Part shown: in pieces, positions 1-6,240 of the stretch
How the letters are laid out: every line of letters begins with the position of its first letter
Numbering within the stretch: the stretch's first letter is position 1
NCBI GenBank assembly: GCA_038233555.1
Contig: JBBSLT010000128.1
Coordinates: forward strand, 1-7,258
Source of the DNA: JADDRA01 sp038233555
GTDB taxonomy: Bacteria; Actinomycetota; Acidimicrobiia; Acidimicrobiales; CADCSY01
Length of the DNA stretch: 7,258 nucleotides
Reading direction: 5' to 3'
Program-made: the position numbers and the translations under genes
The notes under the pieces: generated by a model
Seen by the model: only the letters and a program-made list of their open reading frames with translations
Databases searched by the model: none
What the model was told of the DNA's origin: nothing

Positions 1-28
1 CATCACGGCCGTTGCATCACGGCCGTTG
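1..28. repeat. Perfect 14-bp tandem duplication at the end of the HEAT-repeat gene
   Basis: The unit CATCACGGCCGTTG occurs twice head to tail (1-14 and 15-28) with no mismatch. Read on the minus strand, each copy contains TGATG, a stop codon fused to an ATG. The inner copy supplies the stop of the HEAT-repeat gene (19-17). Its ATG (17-15) would run only four codons before meeting TGA at 5-3. The outer ATG (3-1) could start a gene lying outside the window. The duplication thus covers a stop/start junction without damaging either coding sequence. It may be real replication slippage or an artefact at a contig edge. Confidence 0.9.
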
Positions 29-607
29 ATCCTCGGCCGCCTGGCGTACCTGCCAGTCACGGTCGCCGGCAGCCCGGACGAGGGCGGCGTCGACCTCGGG
101 GCCGGCGAAGGGAGCGAGGGCGATGACGGCGCGACGGCGGACGGTGGCGCGGTCGCCGGTGGCGGCGAGGACGGCGGGCAGGCCGGCCGGGTCGCTGATG
201 GCGCCGAGGGCGGCCACGGCCGCCTCCCGGCACAGCGAGTCCGGGTGGCCCGTGGCCATGGCGGCAAGGGCCTCCACGGCGCCCGGTTCGGCCGGGCTGC
301 GCTCCCCGGAGGCGAAGGCGGCGGCTTCGGCCACGCCGTGATCCTCGTCGCCGAGGAGCCCAAGCAGCGAGACGTCGGATCGCCCGGCACAGAGCGTCGC
401 TGCCCGCCGACGAACTGCCGGCGAGTGGTCCACCAAGGCGTCGACGAGCAGGTCGGCTTCGAGCGCTCCCATCCGGGCCAGGGCGGCAAGGGCGCGGGAG
501 CGGGTGCCGGCATCAGGGTTGTCGAGCAGGTGACGGGCTCCCTCGAGATCCCCGACGTGGCCGGCGATCGCCGCGGATCGCCGCGCCCCTGCTCCTTCGG
601 TGCTCAT
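17..607 (-). CDS. HEAT-repeat (PBS-lyase-like) protein
   Basis: This is a 196-residue, Ala-rich, all-helical protein made almost entirely of degenerate 28-32-residue helical hairpins. Typical repeat signatures are seen at residues ~33-50 (AGTRSRALAALARMGALE), ~62-75 (HSPAVRRRAATLCA), ~120-138 (DSLCREAAVAALGAISD), ~150-165 (RATVRRRAVIALAPFA) and ~180-193 (DRDWQVRQAAED). HEAT repeats form a curved solenoid used for protein binding, so a scaffold or adaptor role is likely, but the partner cannot be read from sequence. No catalytic motif, signal peptide or membrane segment is visible, which suggests a cytoplasmic protein. I chose ATG 607 because it overlaps the upstream gene's stop as TGATG. A GTG at 610 is in frame but less likely. 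No Shine-Dalgarno is evident, so translation probably depends on coupling to the upstream gene. The stop lies in the 14-bp duplication. The HEAT assignment is fairly secure; the function is unknown. Confidence 0.82.
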   Translation of the reverse strand: MSTEGAGARRSAAIAGHVGDLEGARHLLDNPDAGTRSRALAALARMGALEADLLVDALVDHSPAVRRRAATLCAGRSDVSLLGLLGDEDHGVAEAAAFASGERSPAEPGAVEALAAMATGHPDSLCREAAVAALGAISDPAGLPAVLAATGDRATVRRRAVIALAPFAGPEVDAALVRAAGDRDWQVRQAAEDQRP

Positions 608-1113
608 CACACCAGGGCGGAGCGCAGGGCGACGGCGGCGGCGACCGCGGTCACGGCGACGACGAGGGCGAGGACGCCGCCGAGGACGGTGAGCAACAGC
701 ATGAGCAGACCAGCGGAGCGGGCCCGGTGCGCCTCGATGACGACCGCTGCGGCGAGCGGGGCTCGCCCGGCTTGCGTTGCCGGGTCCCCGGTCGGCCGGT
801 CCCCGGTCGGCTGGACGTCAGGCTTGGTCCGGGGTGCAGCCTCGGCCACAGCCATGGGTGCGGAGGCCCACTGGGGCTCGGCCTTCCGCTCCGACTCCGC
901 CTCCGACTCCGAAACCGCCGGCGCCTCGGAGGCGGTCGTAGGTGGAGCGCCGGGCACGGAGACGTCCGACGAAGCGGGACGGGACGCCGGGTCAGGGGCG
1001 CCAGCCGTGCGGGAGCGTGGCGTGGCACGCTTGGACTGGTCGGCCAGCGTGATGTGGAGCACGGCGGCCCCCGACAAGGCGACCACGACGAGGCAGATAA
1101 CCAGCGTGAACAC
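607..1113 (-). CDS. Small membrane protein with N- and C-terminal hydrophobic segments
   Basis: I do not recognise the family. The predicted product is 168 residues. Residues ~2-22 form a hydrophobic segment (FTLVICLVVVALSGAAVL). A polar low-complexity stretch of about 105 residues follows, rich in Pro, Ala, Ser and Glu. A second long hydrophobic stretch covers ~134-163 (LLMLLLTVLGGVLALVVAV and beyond), and the protein ends in RSALV. Basic residues flank the linker next to both hydrophobic segments (SKRATPRSR and EAHRAR). By the positive-inside rule this would place the linker in the cytoplasm, although that is only inference. The start is GTG 1113; any later start would cut into the first membrane segment. 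The stop TGA (609-607) overlaps the ATG of the HEAT-repeat gene, so the two are an operon and may work together at the membrane. The linker holds a 15-bp near-duplication (783-812) giving PTGDR/PTGDP, as expected of a poorly constrained spacer. Its 5' end overlaps the divergent protease gene. Confidence 0.68.
   Translation of the reverse strand: MFTLVICLVVVALSGAAVLHITLADQSKRATPRSRTAGAPDPASRPASSDVSVPGAPPTTASEAPAVSESEAESERKAEPQWASAPMAVAEAAPRTKPDVQPTGDRPTGDPATQAGRAPLAAAVVIEAHRARSAGLLMLLLTVLGGVLALVVAVTAVAAAVALRSALV
783..812. repeat. 15-bp tandem near-duplication in the membrane-protein linker
   Basis: Two adjacent 15-bp copies (783-797 and 798-812) differ only at their last base. On the minus strand they encode PTGDR followed by PTGDP, an in-frame five-residue duplication inside the low-complexity linker. 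It looks like ordinary slippage in a tolerant region. Confidence 0.75.
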
Positions 1114-2203
1114 CGAGCTTACGAGCGTACCGGAAGCCGGGCTCGTCCCGGGTCAGCCCGGCGAGCGCCGCCGTAGGCTCCGCTGGCCCTGGTGGCTGGC
1201 GGCTGGGGTGTTGCTGATGACGCTGGCCACCCTCGGTGCCACCCTGGTGGACCTGCCTTACTACGCCCTTGCCCCCGGCTCGGCCGTGGAGGTGGACAGG
1301 CTTGTGTCGGTTCCCGACCCCTCGCCATCCCAATCTGAAGGCAGGATCTACCTGCTCACCGTCAAGCTGACCCCAGTCAACCTCGTCGAAGCCGTCCAGG
1401 GCTGGATCGATGCCGAGGTCGACGTCGTGGAGCAGCGCCGGGTCGTGCCGTCGGAGATCAGCGAGGAGGAGCTGGGGGAGTTCAACCTGGCCCAGATGGA
1501 CATGTCCAAGCAGCAGGCCCTCGGCGTCGCCTTCGAGGAGCTGGGCTACGACGCCATCTCCGGGCAGGGGGCCGAGGTGGTCCAGGTGACCGCCGGGACG
1601 CCGGCGGGGATGTCACTTGCCGCCGGTGATCTCATCGTCGCCATCGACGACGTGGCCGTCACCTCGCATTACGACGTGATCGAGCAGCTCGCTGATCGCA
1701 GGCCCCGGACACCCGTCGAGCTCACCGTCGACCCGGCCGGACCCGTTGGGCCGGGGACGATGGCACTCACCCTCGACGCCGCCCCCGGTCAGCCCGAGCT
1801 GGCCTTCCTCGGCGCCACCCTCGCTACCCGAGAGCCCCGCTTCGACTTTCCCTTCCCGGTCGACATCGCCCTGGAGGAGGTCGGCGGACCTTCGGCTGGC
1901 CTGGCCTTCACCCTGGAGGTGATCGACGCACTCACCCCCGGTGACCTGACCGGCGGACAGCGGGTGGCGGCAACGGGAACCATCGAGCTCGACGGCTCGG
2001 TGGGCCGGGTGGGGGGCGTCGCCCAAAAGACGGCGGTTGCTGCCCAGGCGGACGTCGACCTCCTGCTCGTGCCCCGCGCTGAGCTCGACGAGGCCCGGCG
2101 CCTGGCCGGCGACGGTCTGGTTGTCGAAGCGGTCGATAACCTCTCCGGGGCGCTCCGGGTGCTGGCCGAACATGGAGGGGAACCGCATTCCCCAAGCTCC
2201 TAA
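1106..2203 (+). CDS. Membrane-anchored PDZ-domain S16 (Lon-like) serine protease, YlbL family
   Basis: The predicted 365-residue protein has the YlbL layout. It begins with a short N-terminus and a basic patch (ERRRRLRWPWW), then one transmembrane helix (~30-50). The family-typical PYYALAPGSAV follows just outside the membrane. A PDZ domain spans ~140-225 (VVQVTAGTPAGMSLAAGDLIVAID) and a C-terminal S16 Lon-protease domain spans ~235-350. The catalytic dyad is visible: Ser263 in GGPSAGLAF and Lys308 in GGVAQKTAV, 45 residues apart, close to Lon's Ser679/Lys722 spacing. There is no ATPase domain, so it presumably cleaves peptides or membrane-associated proteins outside the cytoplasmic face without ATP. 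Substrates are unknown. Start choice: GTG 1106, with GAGG at 1090-1093 upstream, keeps the basic patch and membrane helix and overlaps the divergent gene by only 8 bp. ATG 1052 is in frame but would overlap that gene by 62 bp. The frame stays open far upstream, but that part is antisense to the minus-strand genes and is not credible protein. Family call strong; exact start moderate. Confidence 0.9.
   Translation: MNTELTSVPEAGLVPGQPGERRRRLRWPWWLAAGVLLMTLATLGATLVDLPYYALAPGSAVEVDRLVSVPDPSPSQSEGRIYLLTVKLTPVNLVEAVQGWIDAEVDVVEQRRVVPSEISEEELGEFNLAQMDMSKQQALGVAFEELGYDAISGQGAEVVQVTAGTPAGMSLAAGDLIVAIDDVAVTSHYDVIEQLADRRPRTPVELTVDPAGPVGPGTMALTLDAAPGQPELAFLGATLATREPRFDFPFPVDIALEEVGGPSAGLAFTLEVIDALTPGDLTGGQRVAATGTIELDGSVGRVGGVAQKTAVAAQADVDLLLVPRAELDEARRLAGDGLVVEAVDNLSGALRVLAEHGGEPHSPSS
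1116..1129 (-). promoter_or_regulatory. Possible -10 element for the minus-strand membrane-protein/HEAT operon
   Basis: Upstream of GTG 1113 on the minus strand there are two hexamers matching the actinobacterial TANNNT -10 pattern: TACGCT (1129-1124) and TAAGCT (1121-1116). The first would place transcription initiation a few bases before the GTG, giving an almost leaderless message, which fits the lack of a clear Shine-Dalgarno. No well-spaced -35 box is visible. The element would lie within the start region of the divergent protease gene. This is a weak call. Confidence 0.25.
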
Positions 2204-2224
2204 GAAATTGGGGCTTCAGTTTCT
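2190..2224 (+). terminator. Overlapping hairpins at the end of the protease gene; possible weak terminator or attenuator
   Basis: A stem can form between 2203-2207 (AGAAA) and 2220-2224 (TTTCT). It extends inwards through 2208-2211/2216-2219 with two G-U pairs, giving about 9 bp and a 4-base loop directly after the TAA stop. A competing stem pairs CCCCAA (2190-2195) with TTGGGG (2208-2213) and spans the stop codon. The two structures share bases and exclude each other. There is no U-tract, so strong intrinsic termination is doubtful. The local AT-richness stands out against the GC-rich surroundings. Confidence 0.35.
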
Positions 2225-2250
2225 CGAACGTTGTGCCGATAGGAAGACAG

Positions 2251-2277
2251 ATGTCCGCAGCATTCGGCGATCAGTGA
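2251..2277 (+). CDS. Possible 8-residue leader peptide upstream of the histidine kinase
   Basis: ATG 2251 opens an eight-codon frame (MSAAFGDQ) ending at TGA 2275-2277. It is preceded by AGGAAG (2241-2246), a usable Shine-Dalgarno at short spacing. Its stop codon shares two bases with the kinase's own Shine-Dalgarno GAGGA (2276-2280), so ribosomes ending here would reach the kinase start 7 bases on. Its first four residues match those of the kinase (MSAA). An ORF this short can occur by chance; it is reported because of its placement, not its content. Confidence 0.3.
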   Translation: MSAAFGDQ

Positions 2278-2280
2278 GGA
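2276..2280 (+). promoter_or_regulatory. Shine-Dalgarno of the histidine kinase gene
   Basis: GAGGA lies four bases before ATG 2285 and fixes this as the kinase start. It overlaps the stop codon of the short upstream reading frame. Confidence 0.65.
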
Positions 2281-2284
2281 CGAG

Positions 2285-4942
2285 ATGAGCGCTGCCTCTG
2301 CGCAGTTGGGCTTCGCCGCCGAATTCATACTTTTCCTCGCCTCCGTCGCCGGCCTCGGCGTGGTGGTGCGGGCCAAGCTCCTTGCCGGCGAGCGGGCGGG
2401 TCAAGTCCTCCTCGGCGTGGGCTTCGCCGCCCTCGGCCTTGCCTCGTTCCTCCACGGCTCCCTGTTGGTCTCCGAGGGGAACGACGTCAGTGCTCCCCGC
2501 CTCCTGGGGCTCGTCTTGTTGGCATTGGGTGCCTTCCGGTCGGGGGATACCGACGCCCGACGTCAGATCGGGTTGGCCGTGGGGCTGCTCACGGTCGCCG
2601 AGGCCATCACCTTGAGCTCCGTCATGGCCAACGCCGAATGGCTGGCTGACGGGGCCCGCAGCCTCGGTGCCCTGGGGCTCGGTGCGGCGCTGCTCGCCAC
2701 CAGCCAGCGATCCATCTCGGCCCGCGTGGCCGCCAGCGCCACCGGCACCGTATTGCTCGTGGTCCTCGCCGTCTCCGTGGCCCTGTCGGCGGTGGTGATC
2801 GACAACGTGGAGGAGGAGGCGCTGCTGCGCATCGAATCCCGGGCCAGGGCCGAGGCAGCCGAGATCGAGCGGACGGCCAAAGACGCCAAGCTCAGCGCCA
2901 AGCTGGGGGCTCTGATCCTCAGCTCCTCGGACCGCCCCGGCGACGTGTCTCGCCTGGTCACCCTGAGCGAGGACCCGAGCTCCGACGACGGCGCCTTGGC
3001 CGCCAACGAGCTCAAGACCGACCTCCGTGCCATCGCCGCCAACCTGGTGTTCCAAGGAGCGATCCTCGCCTATGTCACCAGCGAAGGTGTGGTGGTTGAC
3101 GGCGTCGGTGTCGACAGTCCGGCCATCCAGATCGACATCTCGGGTTCCGAGGTGGTGCGCGAGACCATCGCCGCCCCAGAGGGTGAGCGGGGAGCCCCGG
3201 CAGTGGTGGCCGGCGCGGCGGTGGCGGCGGCCGCATCACCGGTAAAGGTTCTGGTGAACGGGCGGCCCCGCTTCGTCGGCGTCGTCTTCGCGGCCGAGCC
3301 TTTCGACCGCGGCTTCCTTGCCCGGCGCCAGGCCAGCGACCGTAGCCTCAACCTTTCCCTGGTGGGCCGAGACGGCATCCTGGCCGACGTCGGACCTCGG
3401 CCGGCGGAGTCGACGTTGGTCAGCGCCGCCCGGGCCGCCCTCGACGGTGGTGGGCCCACCCGGCGGGTGGTCGACGACTTCTTCGTGGCCGCCGAGCCGA
3501 TCGGAGGGACAGAACCGGTCTTCGCCGTGGTGGTCTCCGCTCCCACCACGCTGGTGGCCCAGACCCGCCAACAGCTCTTCCAGACCCTCTTCCTGGTGGC
3601 CCTCGGTGCCGCCCTCGCCGCCCTCGTCCTTGCGGCCCTGGTCGGTGAACGCATCGGGGCGGGGCTGCATCGGCTCACCCAGGCCGCCGGAGAGATCCGG
3701 ACCGGTAATCTCGATGCCCGGGCCGGCCTCACCACCACCGACGAGCTGGGTACGCTGAGCGAGGCCTTCGACTCCATGGCCGTGGCCCTCGGGGACATGA
3801 CCGGAGAGCTGCGTACGGCCGCCGTCGACGAGGCCCGCCTGCGCAGCCGGATGGAAGCGGTGGTGGCGGGCATGGGCGAAGCCCTGATGGCCGTCGACGC
3901 CACCGGCTCGGTCACCGACTTCAACGCCGCCGCCGAGGAGCTCTTCGACCGCCCGTCGTCGGAGGTGTGCGGCTCGTCGATCTCCGTCCTTCGCCTCCTC
4001 GGGCCCCAGGGTGAAGATCTCACCGGCCGTCTCGCATCCCCTCGCCTCGAGCCCTGGAGCACCACCGGGATGGTGGTGCGACGGGACGACGCCAAGGTTC
4101 CCGTGGCCGTCTCCTGCGGTGCGGTGCGGGGGCCGGTGGGCGAGATCGCCGGTGGTGTCGTCGTGCTGCGCGACCTGCGTCCCGAGCGTGAGGTCGAGCG
4201 CATGAAGACCGAGTTCCTGGCCAACATCAGTCACGAGTGGAAGACCCCCCTCACGCCCATCAAGGGTTACGCGTCCATGCTGTCGACCCGGCCGCTGTCG
4301 AGGGAAAAGACCCAGGACTTCGCATCGGAGATCCTGGTGAGCGCGGGGAAGCTGGAGCGGGTGATCAGCCGCCTGGTGAACTTCGCCACCGTCTCCGCCG
4401 GTCGCCTCGAGCTGCGTACCCAGCCGGTGGTCGTACGCGAGTTGATCGACGCCGCCCGCTCCCGGTGGAAGGACCGCTTGGGTGAGCACCACCGCCTCGT
4501 CATCCGCGTGGCGCGGGGCATCCCCGACGTGGAAGGCGACCGCCGCTACCTCGACCAGGTCCTGGACGAGCTCATAGATAATGCCATCAAGTACTCACCC
4601 GAGGGCGGCCAGGTGACGATCTCGGCTCGGCCCGCCGGGCGCGCCGGCAACGGGTCGAGGACCTACGTGGAGCTGGCCGTCGGTGATCAGGGCGTGGGTA
4701 TTCCCCCCGACCGGCTCGGGACGATCTTCGGCGACTTCGCCCAGGGCGACGGATCGGCGACCCGGGGGTTCGGTGGCCTGGGTCTCGGCCTGGCCCTGGT
4801 CAGCCACATCTGCGAGGCCCATGGCGGCAACCTGACCTGTCGCTCGGAGGAGGGAGAGGGCTCGACCTTCACCTTCGTGTTGCCGGCCGTGAGGTCGGGA
4901 TCACCCGTCCTCGGTCACCATGCTCAGCCGATGGCCCGATGA
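2285..4942 (+). CDS. Multi-domain transmembrane sensor histidine kinase (TM bundle, sensor, HAMP, PAS, HisKA, HATPase)
   Basis: The 885-residue protein reads in order as follows. An N-terminal bundle of about six hydrophobic segments spans ~9-173. A predicted extracytoplasmic region spans ~174-430; it opens with a long helix and has strand patterns resembling a double-Cache sensor, but that fold is inferred. A membrane helix follows at ~431-453, then HAMP at ~454-506, PAS at ~520-640, HisKA at ~640-705 and a HATPase domain at ~750-872. The phosphoacceptor is His650 in NISHEWKTPLTPIKGY, where Trp-Lys replaces the usual Leu-Arg after HE. The N-box is LDELIDNAIKYSP (Asn766), the G1 box GDQGVGIPPD (Asp801), the F-box IFGDFAQGD, and the G2 box GGLGLGLAL (830-838). 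All ATP-binding motifs look intact, so it should autophosphorylate and pass phosphate to a response regulator. None is encoded here, so it is an orphan in this window. It lies 81 bp after the protease gene and overlaps the FecR-like gene by ATGA. The signal sensed is unknown. Confidence 0.95.
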   Translation: MSAASAQLGFAAEFILFLASVAGLGVVVRAKLLAGERAGQVLLGVGFAALGLASFLHGSLLVSEGNDVSAPRLLGLVLLALGAFRSGDTDARRQIGLAVGLLTVAEAITLSSVMANAEWLADGARSLGALGLGAALLATSQRSISARVAASATGTVLLVVLAVSVALSAVVIDNVEEEALLRIESRARAEAAEIERTAKDAKLSAKLGALILSSSDRPGDVSRLVTLSEDPSSDDGALAANELKTDLRAIAANLVFQGAILAYVTSEGVVVDGVGVDSPAIQIDISGSEVVRETIAAPEGERGAPAVVAGAAVAAAASPVKVLVNGRPRFVGVVFAAEPFDRGFLARRQASDRSLNLSLVGRDGILADVGPRPAESTLVSAARAALDGGGPTRRVVDDFFVAAEPIGGTEPVFAVVVSAPTTLVAQTRQQLFQTLFLVALGAALAALVLAALVGERIGAGLHRLTQAAGEIRTGNLDARAGLTTTDELGTLSEAFDSMAVALGDMTGELRTAAVDEARLRSRMEAVVAGMGEALMAVDATGSVTDFNAAAEELFDRPSSEVCGSSISVLRLLGPQGEDLTGRLASPRLEPWSTTGMVVRRDDAKVPVAVSCGAVRGPVGEIAGGVVVLRDLRPEREVERMKTEFLANISHEWKTPLTPIKGYASMLSTRPLSREKTQDFASEILVSAGKLERVISRLVNFATVSAGRLELRTQPVVVRELIDAARSRWKDRLGEHHRLVIRVARGIPDVEGDRRYLDQVLDELIDNAIKYSPEGGQVTISARPAGRAGNGSRTYVELAVGDQGVGIPPDRLGTIFGDFAQGDGSATRGFGGLGLGLALVSHICEAHGGNLTCRSEEGEGSTFTFVLPAVRSGSPVLGHHAQPMAR

Positions 4943-6192
4943 CCCGGAGGGCCGGTCGAATCTGGTTGCTGGCGGCCCTTAACGTTGCCGTGCTGGCCTT
5001 CGCCTTGGTGGCCAGCGCCATCGTTACCCCCGACAACCCCGAGATCACGCCGGCGGCTTCCCTGACGCTGAACGGGACGGCCGAGGTGGAAAGAGGCGGT
5101 CAAACCCGTCGACTGGCGACCGGCCAGCATGCCCTGGCCATCGGTGACCGGGTCCAGATCTTCACCGGCGAGGCAGTGCTCACGCTGGCCGGCGACGGTT
5201 CGCTCGAGCTTCGGGCCGGCTCGGGCATGGCCGGGGATTCACGGGTGGAGATCGGGCCCGTGCCGGCCCTGCTCGACGGAGATGCGCTGCTCGTCGCCGG
5301 CGCCGAGGAGCAGGTGGTAGAGGCGGGCGGTACCCGCCTCAGCCTGGTCGACGGCGCCGCCCGTCTTTCCCGGTCGGCGAGCGCCACCTTCGCTGTCTAC
5401 GAGGGCCGCGCCAACCTCTCGACGGCGGGGAGGACCCTCGACGACGGCCTGCCGGCCCTTCGCCAGGTGGTGGTGGGCGACGAGGGCATGCTGCCCCTAA
5501 CCCCGAGCCCGTTGCGGGTGAGCGAACCGCCCGACCCCTGGGACCGTCGCTTCCTCGGAGAGGCCATCGATCTCAGCGCCGTGTTGGAGCAGCGCTCGAT
5601 CGGCTTCACCGCCCTGCTCCAGGACGACTTCTCGCCCGACGTCTTCTTCTACCAGACAGTGCTCGACGGACTCCTCCTCGAACCCGGCTTCGACCAGTCG
5701 CTGCTCGACGAGCAGGATCGACCGGTGGGCGAGACGTTGGTGGGAGCCGCCATCGCCTTGGTTGGCCAGGGCGGAGACTTCAGGGCGCGCTGGCACGAAG
5801 TCTTCGAACTCCGCCAGGAGGGAGCGAGCTGGGGCATCATCGCCTTGGACCAGGCCGCCTCCAGGGAAAGCCTGCAGGCGGTGTTGGACGAAGCGGTGGC
5901 CCGCTCGCCGCTGCTGTTCGCGCCGCCCTCGTCCGGCCCCGTCTTCCAACCCGTTCAGCCGCCCGACCGGACGCCTCGGCCACCATCGCCACCGCTCGCA
6001 CCGCTGCCCGACGTGCCTTCCCGGCGCCCGAACGGCCAGCCGCCAGCCCCGGCGCCAGAGCCTCCACCGACGCCGGAGTCCCCGGTGCTGGTGCCGAGCC
6101 AACCGGACGACGACGGTGTGCTCGATCCGGTCGTCGACCCCCTGGCCGACCTGCTCGACGGGGTGCTCGAAGGCCTCGGTGGACTGCTGTAG
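4939..6192 (+). CDS. FecR-domain exported or membrane-anchored protein
   Basis: The 417-residue protein begins with MTRRAGR and a hydrophobic segment (~8-27) ending in Ala-Ser-Ala. It could be a signal anchor or a cleaved signal peptide. Residues ~40-190 have the FecR-like beta pattern: LTLNGTAEVERGGQTRRLATG, then GDRVQIFTGEAVLTLAGDGS, then strand pairs up to TFAVYEGRANLSTAGR and LRQVVVGDEGML. Residues ~195-325 look mostly helical and match no family I know. A Pro-rich linker (~328-389) follows, then a Leu/Val/Gly/Asp tail (390-417, ending EGLGGLL). FecR domains are known from anti-sigma or signal-transfer proteins and from secreted beta-rich proteins. Here no ECF sigma factor is adjacent. 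Instead the ATG overlaps the kinase stop as ATGA with no Shine-Dalgarno of its own, so translation is coupled to the kinase. It may be the kinase's exported accessory or ligand-binding partner (inference). The FecR-like call rests on sequence pattern only. Confidence 0.85.
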   Translation: MTRRAGRIWLLAALNVAVLAFALVASAIVTPDNPEITPAASLTLNGTAEVERGGQTRRLATGQHALAIGDRVQIFTGEAVLTLAGDGSLELRAGSGMAGDSRVEIGPVPALLDGDALLVAGAEEQVVEAGGTRLSLVDGAARLSRSASATFAVYEGRANLSTAGRTLDDGLPALRQVVVGDEGMLPLTPSPLRVSEPPDPWDRRFLGEAIDLSAVLEQRSIGFTALLQDDFSPDVFFYQTVLDGLLLEPGFDQSLLDEQDRPVGETLVGAAIALVGQGGDFRARWHEVFELRQEGASWGIIALDQAASRESLQAVLDEAVARSPLLFAPPSSGPVFQPVQPPDRTPRPPSPPLAPLPDVPSRRPNGQPPAPAPEPPPTPESPVLVPSQPDDDGVLDPVVDPLADLLDGVLEGLGGLL

Positions 6193-6208
6193 TCGGGATA
6201 TCCCCGAC
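6192..6208 (+). terminator. Short hairpin on the stop codon of the FecR-like gene
   Basis: GTCGGG (6192-6197) and CCCGAC (6203-6208) form a perfect 6-bp GC-rich stem with a 5-base loop (ATATC). Its first base is the last base of the TAG stop. There is no U-tract, so this may be an actinobacterial-type terminator without U's, or only an mRNA 3'-end structure. Its right arm touches the putative -35 region of the next gene. Confidence 0.4.
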
Positions 6209-6232
6209 CGCAGCCCGCTCCGCTCCTAACAT
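6204..6232 (+). promoter_or_regulatory. Probable promoter of the DivIVA-domain gene, placed for a leaderless mRNA
   Basis: TAACAT (6227-6232) matches the actinobacterial TANNNT -10 consensus. It ends 8 bases before GTG 6241, so transcription would begin at or within two bases of the start codon. No Shine-Dalgarno lies in the short interval, as expected for a leaderless message. A weak -35 (CCGACC, 6204-6209) sits 17 bases upstream and shares GAC with TTGACA. Confidence 0.55.
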
Positions 6233-6240
6233 TGCCCGCC

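Noticed and set aside
26..1105. Open plus-strand frame upstream of, and continuous with, the PDZ-Lon protease
   Set aside because: It is antisense to two well-supported minus-strand genes and translates to low-complexity Gly/Ala/Arg sequence with no domain. Family-like sequence starts only after ~1106.
2215..2243. Possible kinase promoter (TTCAGT, 17-bp spacer, GATAGG)
   Set aside because: Only about half of the bases match at each box and there is no TANNNT element; too weak to list. The kinase may be read from upstream.
2235..2268. GCCGA/TCGGC inverted repeat around the short leader ORF
   Set aside because: Only 5 bp with a loop of 24 bases; expected by chance at this GC content.
2216..3055. 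Minus-strand open frame of 279 codons over the kinase 5' region
   Set aside because: Gly/Gln/His-rich composition with no motif, opposite to the kinase membrane segments and sensor.
3070..4492. Long minus-strand open frames (3070-4227 and 3236-4492)
   Set aside because: They lie wholly inside the histidine kinase, whose domains are clear. Their translations are Arg/Ser/Thr- or Gly/His-rich, typical antisense shadows in GC-rich DNA.
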